A DNA stretch of 64,000 bases from Ilyomonas sp964249755 (GTDB lineage Bacteria; Bacteroidota; Bacteroidia; Chitinophagales; Chitinophagaceae). Shown piece by piece: positions 33,156-42,359 of the stretch (its first letter is position 1; every line of letters starts with the position of its first letter). The notes under the pieces are model-generated. The model saw only the letters and a list, made by a program, of their open reading frames with translations. It had not been told where the DNA came from and searched no databases. Location: assembly GCA_964249755.1 (NCBI GenBank), contig CAXUDB010000007.1:1-64000 (forward strand). The letters run 5' to 3'. Made by a program: the position numbers and the translations under genes.

Positions 33156-34052
33156 ATGGAAAGAAGACAATTCATCAACACATTATCCAAAACCGTTGGC
33201 GGTGCGGCTGTATTATCTGTACCGATGATAAGTGAAGCTCATCAATTCTTTAACAGCAAAACAACCGTTACTGTTGCCGACATCATGGATTTGTTTATCA
33301 AACAGGTACCGGATGCACCGATCAGCAACACGGTAGATACACTAAAATCGGGCAGCCGCGACATTGTTGTAACCGGCGTTGTTACAACCATGTTCGCTAC
33401 TATCGAAGTGATAAGAAAAGCCGTTGCTATAAAGGCTAATTTTATCATTGCACACGAGCCGACTTTCTATAATCACGAAGACAAATGGGACTGGCTGGAA
33501 AGTGATGATGTATATCAATACAAAAGAGATTTGCTGCAGCAGCACACCATTGCCGTATGGCGCAACCACGATTACATTCATAGCCTGAAAGAAGATGGCG
33601 TGAGACAAGGCGTGCTGGCGCAACTCGGCTGGAAACAATACGACAGTGGCGCATCTGATGACCTGGTAACCATACCCGCCATCAGCCTGCATCAACTGAT
33701 TGAAACAGCCAAAAAGAAAATGAATATTCAGACATTGCGATATATCGGCGACCTGAACCAACCGTGTAAAAAAATTTTATTAATGCCCGGTGCAGTAGGT
33801 GGAAAAAACCAGATCCTGGGTTTGAGTCAATACAAGCCCGATGTATTGATGTGCGGTGAGCTATCCGAATGGGAAACTGCCGAATATGTGCGCGACGCAA
33901 AAGCCAAAGGAGACAATATTTCACTTATCGTACTGGGGCATATCGCCAGCGAAGAACCCGGCTCGGAATGGATGAAAGACTGGCTGAAGAAGAATGTACC
34001 CGGCGTGCAGGTAACACACATTCATCCCGGCAATTCACTGTCGTTTGCATGA
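33156..34052 (+). CDS. Nif3-like dinuclear metal-centre protein with a twin-arginine-like N-terminus
   Basis: This 298-residue protein belongs to the NIF3/YbgI family. Visible features are ANFIIAHEPTFYNHED and AVWRNHDYIHSLKEDGV with likely metal-binding histidines, PCKKILLMPGAVGGKNQILG and DVLMCGELSEWETAEYV and NISLIVLGHIASEEPGSEWM. Family function is uncertain. The start shows RRQFINTLSKTVGGAAVLSVPM (residues 3-24), a twin-arginine-like or lipoprotein-like export segment unusual for this normally cytoplasmic family. It stands alone upstream of nagB. Confidence 0.85.
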   Translation: MERRQFINTLSKTVGGAAVLSVPMISEAHQFFNSKTTVTVADIMDLFIKQVPDAPISNTVDTLKSGSRDIVVTGVVTTMFATIEVIRKAVAIKANFIIAHEPTFYNHEDKWDWLESDDVYQYKRDLLQQHTIAVWRNHDYIHSLKEDGVRQGVLAQLGWKQYDSGASDDLVTIPAISLHQLIETAKKKMNIQTLRYIGDLNQPCKKILLMPGAVGGKNQILGLSQYKPDVLMCGELSEWETAEYVRDAKAKGDNISLIVLGHIASEEPGSEWMKDWLKKNVPGVQVTHIHPGNSLSFA

Positions 34053-34251
34053 TATTAATATGGGTAAGAACAGTGTGCCGGCGTTCTGTATTTTGCAAAT
34101 GCTTGTCGGTTTTTACCAAAACAACTTCTCTCTCGCAGGAGCGGAAAACAAAACAAGCGGAAGTTTTATTTTTGTCTCCGTCACTGTATAGCTTACCACA
34201 CCTTTCCGGCAAATGCGTTATCATTGTTTATCCATCTTTTTATAATCAACT

Positions 34252-36174
34252 ATGGCAAGACTGAATTTACTGGAAGAAACACGCTTCGAAAAACTGCCCG
34301 TTACTGTCTATCCTAATCGCAGCGCGGCTTCCGTGGAAGTAGCGCGCCGCATCGCGGCCATCGTTACATCAAAACAGCACCGCGGCGAGGCAGCCGTGCT
34401 GGGTTTGGCTACCGGCGATACGCCCATCAATGTGTACCAGGAACTGGTGCGGATGCACAGAGAAGAAGACCTCAGTTTCGCCAATGTCATTACGTTCAAC
34501 CTCGATGAGTATTATCCTATGCAGCCTGATGCGCGGCAGAGTTATGTGGCGTTTATGAATGAACAGTTGTTCAACCATATTGATATAGATAAAGCGAACA
34601 TACACATACCTGATGGCACGCTGGCGCAAAAAGATATTGCTGCGTTTTGCCTCGACTACGAAAGAAAAATAGAAGCGCTCGGCGGTCTGGATTTACAGAT
34701 ACTCGGCATTGGTCGCACGGGTCATATCGGCTTCAACGAACCAGGTTCGGCGCCCAACTCCGGAACCCGTTTGGTAACGCTTGCCGACCTTACCCGGCGC
34801 GATGCTTCGCGTGAGTTTGGCGCAAAAGAAAATGTGCCCTATAAAGCTATCACAATGGGCGTTGGCACCATCTTCAAGGCGCGCGAAATCATACTGATGG
34901 CATGGAGCAAAACGAAGGCTTCCATCATTAAAAAAACGGTGGAAGGAGAAATTTCTTCTTCTGTTCCGGCAACGTATTTACAGCTTTCCGACAAGATAGA
35001 ATTTGTGCTGGACAACGATGCGGCCAGCGAGCTAACGCGCTTTGATACACCCTGGCTAGTAAAAGATTGCCAATGGACAGATCAACTGATAAAAAAAGCG
35101 GTGATCTGGCTGTCGTTTAAAATGGACAAGCCTATTTTGAAGCTCACCGATGATGATTATAACAACAACGGCATGAGCCAGCTTGCCACGCAGAAAGGTC
35201 CGGCTTACAACATCAACATGAGCATCTTCAATAAGATGCAGCACACCATTACGGGCTGGCCCGGTGGCAAGCCCAACACCGACGATACCAACCGTCCCGA
35301 GCGCTCTGAGCCTGCCAAGAAGCGGGTAATTATTTTCTCGCCACACCCCGATGATGATGTGATTTCAATGGGCGGCACTTTCATTCGTTTGGTTGACCAG
35401 CAACATGATGTGCATGTGGCTTATCAAACCTCCGGCAACACTGCGGTGTGGGACGATGATGTGTTGCGCTACATTGAATTTGCCATAGATTTTAATAAAA
35501 GCCTGAGCAAGGATTGCGACGATTTAGATAATATATACAAAGAGATGCGGGCTTTTATGGGCAAGAAAAAGCCCAACGAAATAGACATTGCGCCGATGCT
35601 TACCGCCAAAGGATTGATACGCAAAACGGAAGCCATTGCCGGCGCGCGCTATGCCGGTTTGCCCGACGATCATATTCATTTTATGGCGCTGCCGTTTTAT
35701 GAAACCGGCAAGACCAAGAAGAATCCCGTAAGCCAGTTGGATGTGGACGAAACCAAAGAATTGCTGCAAAAAGTGAAGCCGCACCAGGTATTTGCCGCTG
35801 GCGATTTTGCCGACCCGCACGGCACGCACATCGTTTGCTTTAAAATCATTATTGAAGCGCTTACCCAACTGCGCAACAGTAAAGAGGAATGGGTAAAAGA
35901 CTGCTGGGTATGGATGTATCGCGGCGCATGGCATGAGTTTGAGCCGTATGAAATTGAAATGGCAGTGCCGCTTTCTCCGCAGGAAGTTGTGCGCAAGCGC
36001 AACGCAATTTTCAAGCACCAATCGCAGAAAGACATTCCTGTTTTTCCGGGCGATGATAGCCGTGAGTTTTGGGTAAGAGCAGCCGAAAGAAACCGGGAAA
36101 CGGCAAAGATTTATGATAAGCTTGGGCTGGCTGATTATGAGGCGATGGAAGCGTTTGTGAGATGGAAGTTTTAA
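34252..36174 (+). CDS. nagB: Glucosamine-6-phosphate deaminase fused to a PIG-L/LmbE-type domain
   Basis: This 640-residue protein has two parts. The N-terminal 270 residues are a NagB-type isomerase/deaminase: AAVLGLATGDTPINVYQEL (48-66), FNLDEYYPM (82-90), LQILGIGRTGHIGFNEPGS (148-166), converting glucosamine 6-phosphate to fructose 6-phosphate and ammonia. The C-terminal half is PIG-L/LmbE-like: IIFSPHPDDDVISMGGTF (360-377) and DPHGTHIVCFKIIIEAL, the zinc-binding motifs of de-N-acetylases. This architecture is common in Bacteroidota and is sometimes annotated simply as NagB. Whether the second domain deacetylates a GlcNAc derivative is inferred. It has no obvious operon partner. Confidence 0.9.
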   Translation: MARLNLLEETRFEKLPVTVYPNRSAASVEVARRIAAIVTSKQHRGEAAVLGLATGDTPINVYQELVRMHREEDLSFANVITFNLDEYYPMQPDARQSYVAFMNEQLFNHIDIDKANIHIPDGTLAQKDIAAFCLDYERKIEALGGLDLQILGIGRTGHIGFNEPGSAPNSGTRLVTLADLTRRDASREFGAKENVPYKAITMGVGTIFKAREIILMAWSKTKASIIKKTVEGEISSSVPATYLQLSDKIEFVLDNDAASELTRFDTPWLVKDCQWTDQLIKKAVIWLSFKMDKPILKLTDDDYNNNGMSQLATQKGPAYNINMSIFNKMQHTITGWPGGKPNTDDTNRPERSEPAKKRVIIFSPHPDDDVISMGGTFIRLVDQQHDVHVAYQTSGNTAVWDDDVLRYIEFAIDFNKSLSKDCDDLDNIYKEMRAFMGKKKPNEIDIAPMLTAKGLIRKTEAIAGARYAGLPDDHIHFMALPFYETGKTKKNPVSQLDVDETKELLQKVKPHQVFAAGDFADPHGTHIVCFKIIIEALTQLRNSKEEWVKDCWVWMYRGAWHEFEPYEIEMAVPLSPQEVVRKRNAIFKHQSQKDIPVFPGDDSREFWVRAAERNRETAKIYDKLGLADYEAMEAFVRWKF

Positions 36175-36475
36175 TAGAGATTCGGGGAGATAGATAAGAT
36201 GATTGGAGTAACGCTTGTGTGAACCTTGGCTTCATTCAACAAGCTACCTGTAAAGTTTGTAGTCCGGTTATTTCGTGGCTATTGTTACTGTAAGTTTTTC
36301 TTTTTTATGGAACGAGCTTTAGTAATTCCAATTGAACATCGTTGCGTCGCACTCTTCAACGTTCAGAAGATAGTTGGGCTTTTATCAAAGCAAATGTGTA
36401 TTCAACCGCAGAGACGCAAAGAGCGCCGAGGCTGCACAGAGAGAATAATTATGAATAGTAAAGCGGCTGCTGTCA
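36175..36475. other. Intergenic region with repeat fragments
   Basis: This 301-base gap holds no gene. It contains a lone ACCGCAGAGACGC half repeat (36405) and CGTCGCACTCTTCAAC (36345-36360), whose complement occurs at 60412-60427 with one mismatch. nagB and the minus-strand nucleoside hydrolase converge here. Confidence 0.5.
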
Positions 36476-37465
36476 TCACTTCTTCACCGGCTGATGCATC
36501 ATCAGTTCATCAATCTTTTTCTGCATTGTTGAAGCCGAACTTTTATCAATAAAATAGTACTGTCCTTTTCCCTTCTCATTCCAGGTATTGCTGCCGTCTT
36601 TCGCAACGATAATTCTGCCTTCCTTTACCTCATAATACGGCTGAAAGCCAGTAATAGCAAGTAATGTAGTCACTTCATCCCAGCTTTTCCTGCCGGCGCT
36701 GTCTTCCGCTGCCTGCGGTATGGAGATGCGGAATACATCTTTCACCGGGTCATTCTTTATCGCATCGTTATGAACCAGTGGCAGCCCGCATATTATCCGT
36801 TCTCCAATCTCAAAACCGCAGTAATAAAACGGCTTCGGAAAATGAGAAAACGCATACTGTGAAGCTTCAATATCTTTAAATACATTGAACTCTTTTCCTT
36901 CGGGAAATTTGCCCGCCATGGATACAAGTTTCTGTACTTTCTTCTTTACCAGATCAATTCCATTTAATGAGGAATATGCATCCGGCTTTGATTGTAACAC
37001 ATTTGAGATGTTGGTTAAAAAGCCAACGGTGATAATGACAACGCTGTTATCGGGTTGCTTCGCCAATAACTTTCTGTATAAAGCAACCGCATCTTCTGCT
37101 TCGCTGTTCATTATTATTTGGTGAGGATAATTGGCGATTAAGGTATCTGTCCAGTGCTGCCAGTCGCGTTGTTCAACAGCATTACCCCGTGGCACGCCAA
37201 TAGGTAAGTTCGGTCGGTTGAAGTAAGTATTGAACACATTAATCACCGCCGCCACGCCTTCATACTTTGTGCTCGCCATCGTAGCCAAAATGTTGATGTT
37301 GCCACTGTCGGCATAGGCATGAAGCACCGCAATAGCACCGGCATCATCATAATCAGGTCCCATATCCGTATCGAAGATCACGCGTTGCGGAGCCTTCTTT
37401 TCTTGTGCCGATAGAGAAATAATAGCAAAGAAGCCAAGCAAAAAAAGAAGCAATCGTTTCAACAT
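36476..37465 (-). CDS. Nucleoside hydrolase
   Basis: This 329-residue enzyme belongs to the inosine/uridine-preferring nucleoside hydrolase family, which splits the N-glycosidic bond of ribonucleosides to base and ribose. The calcium-binding signature RVIFDTDMGPDYDDAGAIAVL follows a signal peptide (MLKRLLLFLLGFFAIISLSAQ), so the protein is exported to the periplasm. The start at 37465 is set by that signal; the longer frame adds 52 residues with no match. It lies downstream of the ribokinase and sugar-permease genes, on the same strand. The export suggests nucleosides are cleaved before uptake of ribose. Confidence 0.9.
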   Translation of the reverse strand: MLKRLLLFLLGFFAIISLSAQEKKAPQRVIFDTDMGPDYDDAGAIAVLHAYADSGNINILATMASTKYEGVAAVINVFNTYFNRPNLPIGVPRGNAVEQRDWQHWTDTLIANYPHQIIMNSEAEDAVALYRKLLAKQPDNSVVIITVGFLTNISNVLQSKPDAYSSLNGIDLVKKKVQKLVSMAGKFPEGKEFNVFKDIEASQYAFSHFPKPFYYCGFEIGERIICGLPLVHNDAIKNDPVKDVFRISIPQAAEDSAGRKSWDEVTTLLAITGFQPYYEVKEGRIIVAKDGSNTWNEKGKGQYYFIDKSSASTMQKKIDELMMHQPVKK

Positions 37466-37575
37466 AATTAGTTTAAAATTTAAGTAACTGCCAGAACACA
37501 AAAACACAAAAAAATAAGTATAAGAAATCGTGTCTTTATGTATTGCTCTATTCAGCGGGACAAGTTGTGGCAAAG

Positions 37576-38577
37576 CTAAATACCCGCATAAATAATCAAC
37601 CCGATGCCCGCGATGAAGCAAATAAACATCGCTACAATCAATTGCCTTGTGGCAGAAGTAAACGGCGAAAATTCTTTCCAGATAAATACGCCCCAGGCAG
37701 CCGCTACCAGCGTTGCGCCTTGTCCTAAACCATAAGAGATAGCAGGACCTGCTTTGCCCGAGGCAATCAGGTTAAACGAGTTACCAATGCCCCAGATGAT
37801 GCCACCCAGCACACCAATCAAATGCGTACTGAGATTGCCTTTGAAGTAATCGCTATAACTCGCCGGCACACCGCTCACCGGCTTTTTCATCATAAGAGTA
37901 TTAAACAAGAAATTAGAAACAAAAACACCCGCCGAAAACACCACTACCGCTGTATAAGGCGTCATCTTCCCCGCTTCCGGCTGCTCAAAATTGGATAGAT
38001 CCATGGCTACCGCAATGAAGCGGTAGAAGAACGACATGAGCACACCGGCAACTACAGAAATCACAATGCCTTTGGTGGTAATAGTATTGCTGCTGTTGCC
38101 CTTCTTTTTATACGCAATGGCATTTAATACAATGGCAATCATCACAAGCGCTACGCCGGCAAACAGGGAAGTAGCATCGCCTTTTTGCGCAGCCAAATAA
38201 TTGATAAACACGCCGAGTATCAATGCAATACCAATACCGATGGGAAAGGCTACCGCAAGCCCCGCAATGGTAATGGCAGCTCCAAATAAAATGTTGGCTG
38301 CATTGAAAATAATACCGCCAATAAAAGCGCTGATGAGGTTACTTCTGTCGGCTTGCTGCAGGTCTGCAATAAAGCTTCTGCCGGCTGCTCCGCTGCTGCC
38401 CAGGGTAAAGGCAAACAATAAAGAGATAAGTAAAATACCCAGTACATAATCCCAGTAAAACAATTCGAAGCGCCAGGTTTTGATGGCAAGCTTTTGCGTG
38501 TTGGCCCATGAGCCCCAGCACAGCATGGTGATGATACAAAACAGAACAGCAACACCATAATTTTCGATGATGAACAT
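37576..38577 (-). CDS. GRP-family sugar permease
   Basis: This 333-residue protein has ten hydrophobic segments in the glucose/ribose porter (GRP, DMT superfamily) layout: VLFCIITMLCWGSWANTQKLA, FELFYWDYVLGILLISLLFAF, NLISAFIGGIIFNAANILFGAAI, VAFPIGIGIALILGVFINYL, VVAGVLMSFFYRFIAVAM, GVLGGIIWGIGNSFNLIASG and QGATLVAAAWGVFIWKEF. Family members move glucose, ribose or rhamnose. It starts nine bases after rbsK and is followed by the nucleoside hydrolase, so a ribose-uptake role is the simplest reading. Confidence 0.85.
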   Translation of the reverse strand: MFIIENYGVAVLFCIITMLCWGSWANTQKLAIKTWRFELFYWDYVLGILLISLLFAFTLGSSGAAGRSFIADLQQADRSNLISAFIGGIIFNAANILFGAAITIAGLAVAFPIGIGIALILGVFINYLAAQKGDATSLFAGVALVMIAIVLNAIAYKKKGNSSNTITTKGIVISVVAGVLMSFFYRFIAVAMDLSNFEQPEAGKMTPYTAVVVFSAGVFVSNFLFNTLMMKKPVSGVPASYSDYFKGNLSTHLIGVLGGIIWGIGNSFNLIASGKAGPAISYGLGQGATLVAAAWGVFIWKEFSPFTSATRQLIVAMFICFIAGIGLIIYAGI

Positions 38578-38586
38578 AAGATTGTT

Positions 38587-39516
38587 TTATATTGATTTTA
38601 ATGGTTGAAGAAAAACTTCCACTTCTTTTCGATATGGCGCTGATGCCTGCGCACCCAACCGGGTAACCGATAAAGCGGCTGCTCCATTGGCGAATACAAT
38701 AGCTTCTTTTATCTCTTTTCCTTCCGAAAGAGCCACTGCCAGCGCACCATTAAATATATCGCCCGCAGCAGTGGTATCTACTGCATTTACCTGCGGCGAA
38801 GGAATGACAGCGGTATCTTTTCCATTGCTCCACAACGCGCCTTGTTTGCCTAAAGTAATGATGACCTGTTGTGCACCTTTATCAATAAAAAACAAAGCTG
38901 CTTTGGCAGCAGAATCTCTATTGCTTACGGCGATGCCACTTAGCAGTTCCGCTTCTTTTTCGTTGGGCGTAAGCAGAAACAAACCGGCATATATCTCATA
39001 CGGCAAAGGCATGGCTGGCGCGGGATTAAGGATAATTCTTTTGTTCTTGCCAACCGCTTTTTTTATGACATGTGCAACCGTTAGTAAAGGAATTTCCAAC
39101 TGCATTATTATCATGTTGGCTTTTTCAATAGCAGTCGTTGCTTTGTCAATATCAGCCGCACCTAACGAAGCGTTTGCACCGGGTGCTACCACAATGCAGT
39201 TTTCGCCTTTTGCGTCTACAGTTATCAATGCGATGCCGCTGGCATTAACCTCATCGGTAAATACATAATTCGTATCAATGCCTTCCTGCTGAAAGCCTTG
39301 TACTGCCTGCGTTCCAAAGACGTCGTTACCCCTTTTTGCAATGAAAGTAACGTCACTGTTTAATCTTGCTGCTGCTACCGCCTGATTCGCACCTTTGCCA
39401 CCGGCATTCATAAAGAAAGTGCCACCCAGCACGGTCTCGCCGGGCAGTGGCAACGTGTCCGTTTTTATCACCATATCGGTGTTGGAACTTCCGATAACAA
39501 CAATCTTTGGCTTCAT
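38587..39516 (-). CDS. rbsK: Ribokinase
   Basis: This 309-residue PfkB-family kinase phosphorylates ribose to ribose 5-phosphate. Motifs are VIGSSNTDMVIKTDTLPLPGETV, FFMNAGGKGANQAVAAARL (substrate site), DEVNASGIALITVDAKGENCIVVAPGAN, PNEKEAELLSG and VDTTAAGDIFNGALAVAL with the catalytic aspartate. The GKGANQAVAAARL block is diagnostic of ribokinase. It lies in the run GMC - rbsK - permease - nucleoside hydrolase, with nine bases to the permease. Gene content suggests ribose from nucleosides is its substrate. Confidence 0.93.
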   Translation of the reverse strand: MKPKIVVIGSSNTDMVIKTDTLPLPGETVLGGTFFMNAGGKGANQAVAAARLNSDVTFIAKRGNDVFGTQAVQGFQQEGIDTNYVFTDEVNASGIALITVDAKGENCIVVAPGANASLGAADIDKATTAIEKANMIIMQLEIPLLTVAHVIKKAVGKNKRIILNPAPAMPLPYEIYAGLFLLTPNEKEAELLSGIAVSNRDSAAKAALFFIDKGAQQVIITLGKQGALWSNGKDTAVIPSPQVNAVDTTAAGDIFNGALAVALSEGKEIKEAIVFANGAAALSVTRLGAQASAPYRKEVEVFLQPLKSI

Positions 39517-39563
39517 CGTTTGTTGATGATTGCAGGGTGTATGATGTAGTGAGTAAATCAGCT

Positions 39564-41288
39564 TTATAAATTCCCTTTCTTCAATTCATTTACTGCAAAG
39601 GCAGCCGCTCTTGCCGTTAATGCCATATAGGTCAGCGAAGGATTCTGGCAAGCCGATGATGCCATGCACGCGCCATCAGTAACAAACACATTCTTTGCAG
39701 CCCACATTTGATTGTTGCCATTCAGTACCGATGTTTTCGGGTCTTTGCCCATGCGTGCCGTGCCCATTTCGTGAATGTCCAGCCCCGGCGCCTGACCACT
39801 GTCATACGCTTCGATATTGGTGAAGCCCGCCTTCTCCAGCATGGCTGCGCCTTCTGCCAGTGAGTCTTTCAGCATGGCGGCTTCATTCTCTTTATACTCA
39901 CTGCTGATGTGCAAAAGAGGCATATTCCATTCGTCTTTCTTGTCTTTATCCAGCCATACTTTGTTCTCTTCATAAGGCAGGCATTCGCCCATAGCATTCA
40001 TCCAGATACCCCAATCGGCGGGTTCCGATAAACTGTCTTTATAGCTCGTTCCAATCTCACCATTATCTATGCCTGTGCCGCGATAACCACCGGCAGCAAT
40101 GGCATAACCCCGAATAAAATCGGTGCGCTCGTTTTTATTTACGTTGCGGAAACGCGGGATATAAACACCCGTTGGTTTTCGGCCATAGTAATACACATCG
40201 CGCAGCCCTTCATAAAGACCCTCTATATGCCCGCGATAATTATGATGCATAAGATAATGACCCAACGCGCCGCTATCGTTGCCAAAACCATTAGGGAAAC
40301 GTGAGGAAACAGAGTTAAGTAAGAGTAAAGTTGTGTTTAAGGTGCCTGCATTAATAAAAATAAGCTTCGCGAAATATTCCGTTTCTTTCTTAGTGTTGGT
40401 ATCCATCACACGAACACCTGTTGCTTTTTGTGTTCTTTCATCGTAAATAATGGAATGCACAACAGCAAAGGGTTGCAGTGTAAGATTGCCTGTTGCTTTT
40501 GCTGCAGGCAAGGTTGATGAATTAGAACTGAAATAGGCGCCGAAAGGGCAGCCCCGGGCGCACATATTCCGGTATTGGCAAGCTGTTCTTCCGGGCAGTT
40601 CTTTTGTAATATTTGCCGTGCGCGAGGTGATGAGTTGCCGGTCGCTATAATTTTCTTTGATGCTCTTTTGTAAATGCTTTTCGAGCGCATTTAACTCCAT
40701 CGGTGGCATAAACTCGCCATCGGGTAAATGCGGTATGCCATCCTTGTTTCCACTGATGCCAACAAACTTTTCTACATAACTATACCAGGGCTCGATGTCT
40801 TTGTAGCGGATGGGCCAATCTACACCATGCCCATCTTTAGCATTGGCTTCAAAATCGAGATCGCTCCAGCGTTGCGTCCATCGTCCCCATATCAAACTTT
40901 TGCCGCCTACCTGGTAGCCACGTATCCAATCGAACGGCTTGTCCTGCACATAAGGATGCGCTTTATCCGGCACAAAAAAATGCTGGGTAGATTCGGTGAA
41001 AGCATAACAACGGGCAGCAATAGGATTGTCATCCAGCGTTTGCCTTGATAAAGCATTGTTGTGGTATTTAAACCTCCACAGATCGGTAGTAGCCGTGGGA
41101 TAATCCTTAACGTGCTCTACATTTCTGCCACGTTCGAGTACCAGTGTTTTCAAGCCTTTTTCACATAGTTCTTTCGCTGCCCAGCCACCGCTGATGCCGC
41201 TGCCGATGACAATGACATCGTAGGTGTTTTGCGCCACGCCGTTAGTGTTAAGATTGACTTGTTTGGTGCTATCGTTTGTAAAACCCAT
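39564..41288 (-). CDS. GMC family oxidoreductase
   Basis: This 574-residue FAD enzyme belongs to the glucose-methanol-choline group. The FAD motif VIVIGSGISGGWAAKELCEKGLKTLVLERG begins near residue 24; DWIRGYQVGGKSLIWGRWTQRW and HEMGTARMGKDPKTSVLNGNNQMWAAKNVFVTDGAC follow, with a C-terminal active-site histidine in that HEMG block. The closest relatives in Bacteroidota are large-subunit-type sugar dehydrogenases (gluconate or glucoside dehydrogenase-like). No obvious signal peptide is visible. It lies between the TIM-barrel epimerase and rbsK on the same strand, suggesting oxidation of an imported sugar derivative. Confidence 0.9.
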   Translation of the reverse strand: MGFTNDSTKQVNLNTNGVAQNTYDVIVIGSGISGGWAAKELCEKGLKTLVLERGRNVEHVKDYPTATTDLWRFKYHNNALSRQTLDDNPIAARCYAFTESTQHFFVPDKAHPYVQDKPFDWIRGYQVGGKSLIWGRWTQRWSDLDFEANAKDGHGVDWPIRYKDIEPWYSYVEKFVGISGNKDGIPHLPDGEFMPPMELNALEKHLQKSIKENYSDRQLITSRTANITKELPGRTACQYRNMCARGCPFGAYFSSNSSTLPAAKATGNLTLQPFAVVHSIIYDERTQKATGVRVMDTNTKKETEYFAKLIFINAGTLNTTLLLLNSVSSRFPNGFGNDSGALGHYLMHHNYRGHIEGLYEGLRDVYYYGRKPTGVYIPRFRNVNKNERTDFIRGYAIAAGGYRGTGIDNGEIGTSYKDSLSEPADWGIWMNAMGECLPYEENKVWLDKDKKDEWNMPLLHISSEYKENEAAMLKDSLAEGAAMLEKAGFTNIEAYDSGQAPGLDIHEMGTARMGKDPKTSVLNGNNQMWAAKNVFVTDGACMASSACQNPSLTYMALTARAAAFAVNELKKGNL

Positions 41289-41364
41289 TGTTTGTTTTTT
41301 ATTGCCTCAAAGAGGCTAAGACACAAAAAATATATGGCTTAGCGTCTTTGTGTTTTTGTGGCAT

Positions 41365-42270
41365 TTAACTCCAGCCGAATGTTTTCTTTACATACTCGCG
41401 GCTGGTTTTGAAATCTTCTTTCACTTCGTTTTTTGGCGGCGCATCAAAAGCCAGTTCGATGGCGGCTTTGCCTCTGTAATTTATCTTTTTTAGTACCTGC
41501 GCAATACCTTTAAAATCAGTAGTACCACTGCCAACCGTTTCAGTCCATTTGCCAGCCGCATCCTGGTCGCGGATGTGCATGAACACCATGCGATGTCCAT
41601 AGGTATTGATGAACCAAACGGGATCAACCTTACTACGAACGAGCCAGTTCAAATCTGGCCCCAGCGCGATGTCTGGCACTTTGGTAATGTTGCTTTTGAA
41701 ATCAACCATGTTGTATGCCATTTCATAGGTATGATTGTGAAGATTGGGCTGCACATTGTACTTGTTGCAAATTTTCATTACGTGTTGTAATGTTTCAGCC
41801 TGCACTTCCAACTCGTCTTCTGTCTTTTGCCGTTCGGCGTCACCTACGGAAATACCAATCATGGTAGCACCGATCTGATGCAGGCGACTTACTGTTAATT
41901 CCACATCTTCCAATACCTCGTTTTGCTGATTTTTCTCCCACATATCATTATAGTAAGAAGTACCAATAACCGGTATGTTATACTTACCTATTAAATCAGT
42001 GAAGTGTTGCACTGCGTCATCGTGATGAAGAAGGGATTCCATGATTTCGATGCCATCCAGGCCTGCCCATTTCATATCGCTGAAGATGGTATCAAGTATG
42101 GGTGAGCAATCCCAATTGGGTGGATAGCGGCTGGCATAAGCCCAGATGTGTCCGGCGAGGAATATTTTGTTTGCGCGATGATCAGCGAAGACATTATCGC
42201 TACTTAACAAAGCAGCACCTGCCAAGAAACTTGTTTGTTTGATGAACTGGCGGCGTGAATAATTTTGCAT
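41365..42270 (-). CDS. Sugar phosphate isomerase/epimerase-type TIM-barrel protein with Tat-like signal
   Basis: This 301-residue protein is an AP-endonuclease-2-fold TIM barrel. Metal-binding and conserved segments are WAGLDGIEIMESLLHHDD, VIGTSYYND, QPNLHNHTYEM, ALGPDLNWLVRSKVDPVWFINTYGHRMVFMHIRD and GKAAIELAFD. The N-terminus SRRQFIKQTSFLAGAALLSSD (residues 4-24) is a twin-arginine signal, so it is exported folded, as metal or cofactor proteins often are. Such exported isomerases act on sugar derivatives in this phylum. It lies between the PQQ dehydrogenase and the GMC oxidoreductase on the same strand. Confidence 0.88.
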   Translation of the reverse strand: MQNYSRRQFIKQTSFLAGAALLSSDNVFADHRANKIFLAGHIWAYASRYPPNWDCSPILDTIFSDMKWAGLDGIEIMESLLHHDDAVQHFTDLIGKYNIPVIGTSYYNDMWEKNQQNEVLEDVELTVSRLHQIGATMIGISVGDAERQKTEDELEVQAETLQHVMKICNKYNVQPNLHNHTYEMAYNMVDFKSNITKVPDIALGPDLNWLVRSKVDPVWFINTYGHRMVFMHIRDQDAAGKWTETVGSGTTDFKGIAQVLKKINYRGKAAIELAFDAPPKNEVKEDFKTSREYVKKTFGWS

Positions 42271-42359
42271 GTGAGATAAGATGTCTTACTAATTCTTACT
42301 GAATCTTAATCTTCGTTGGTTAAAACCTTTCGTAAAAGCAGATAAGATAATCATAACAA

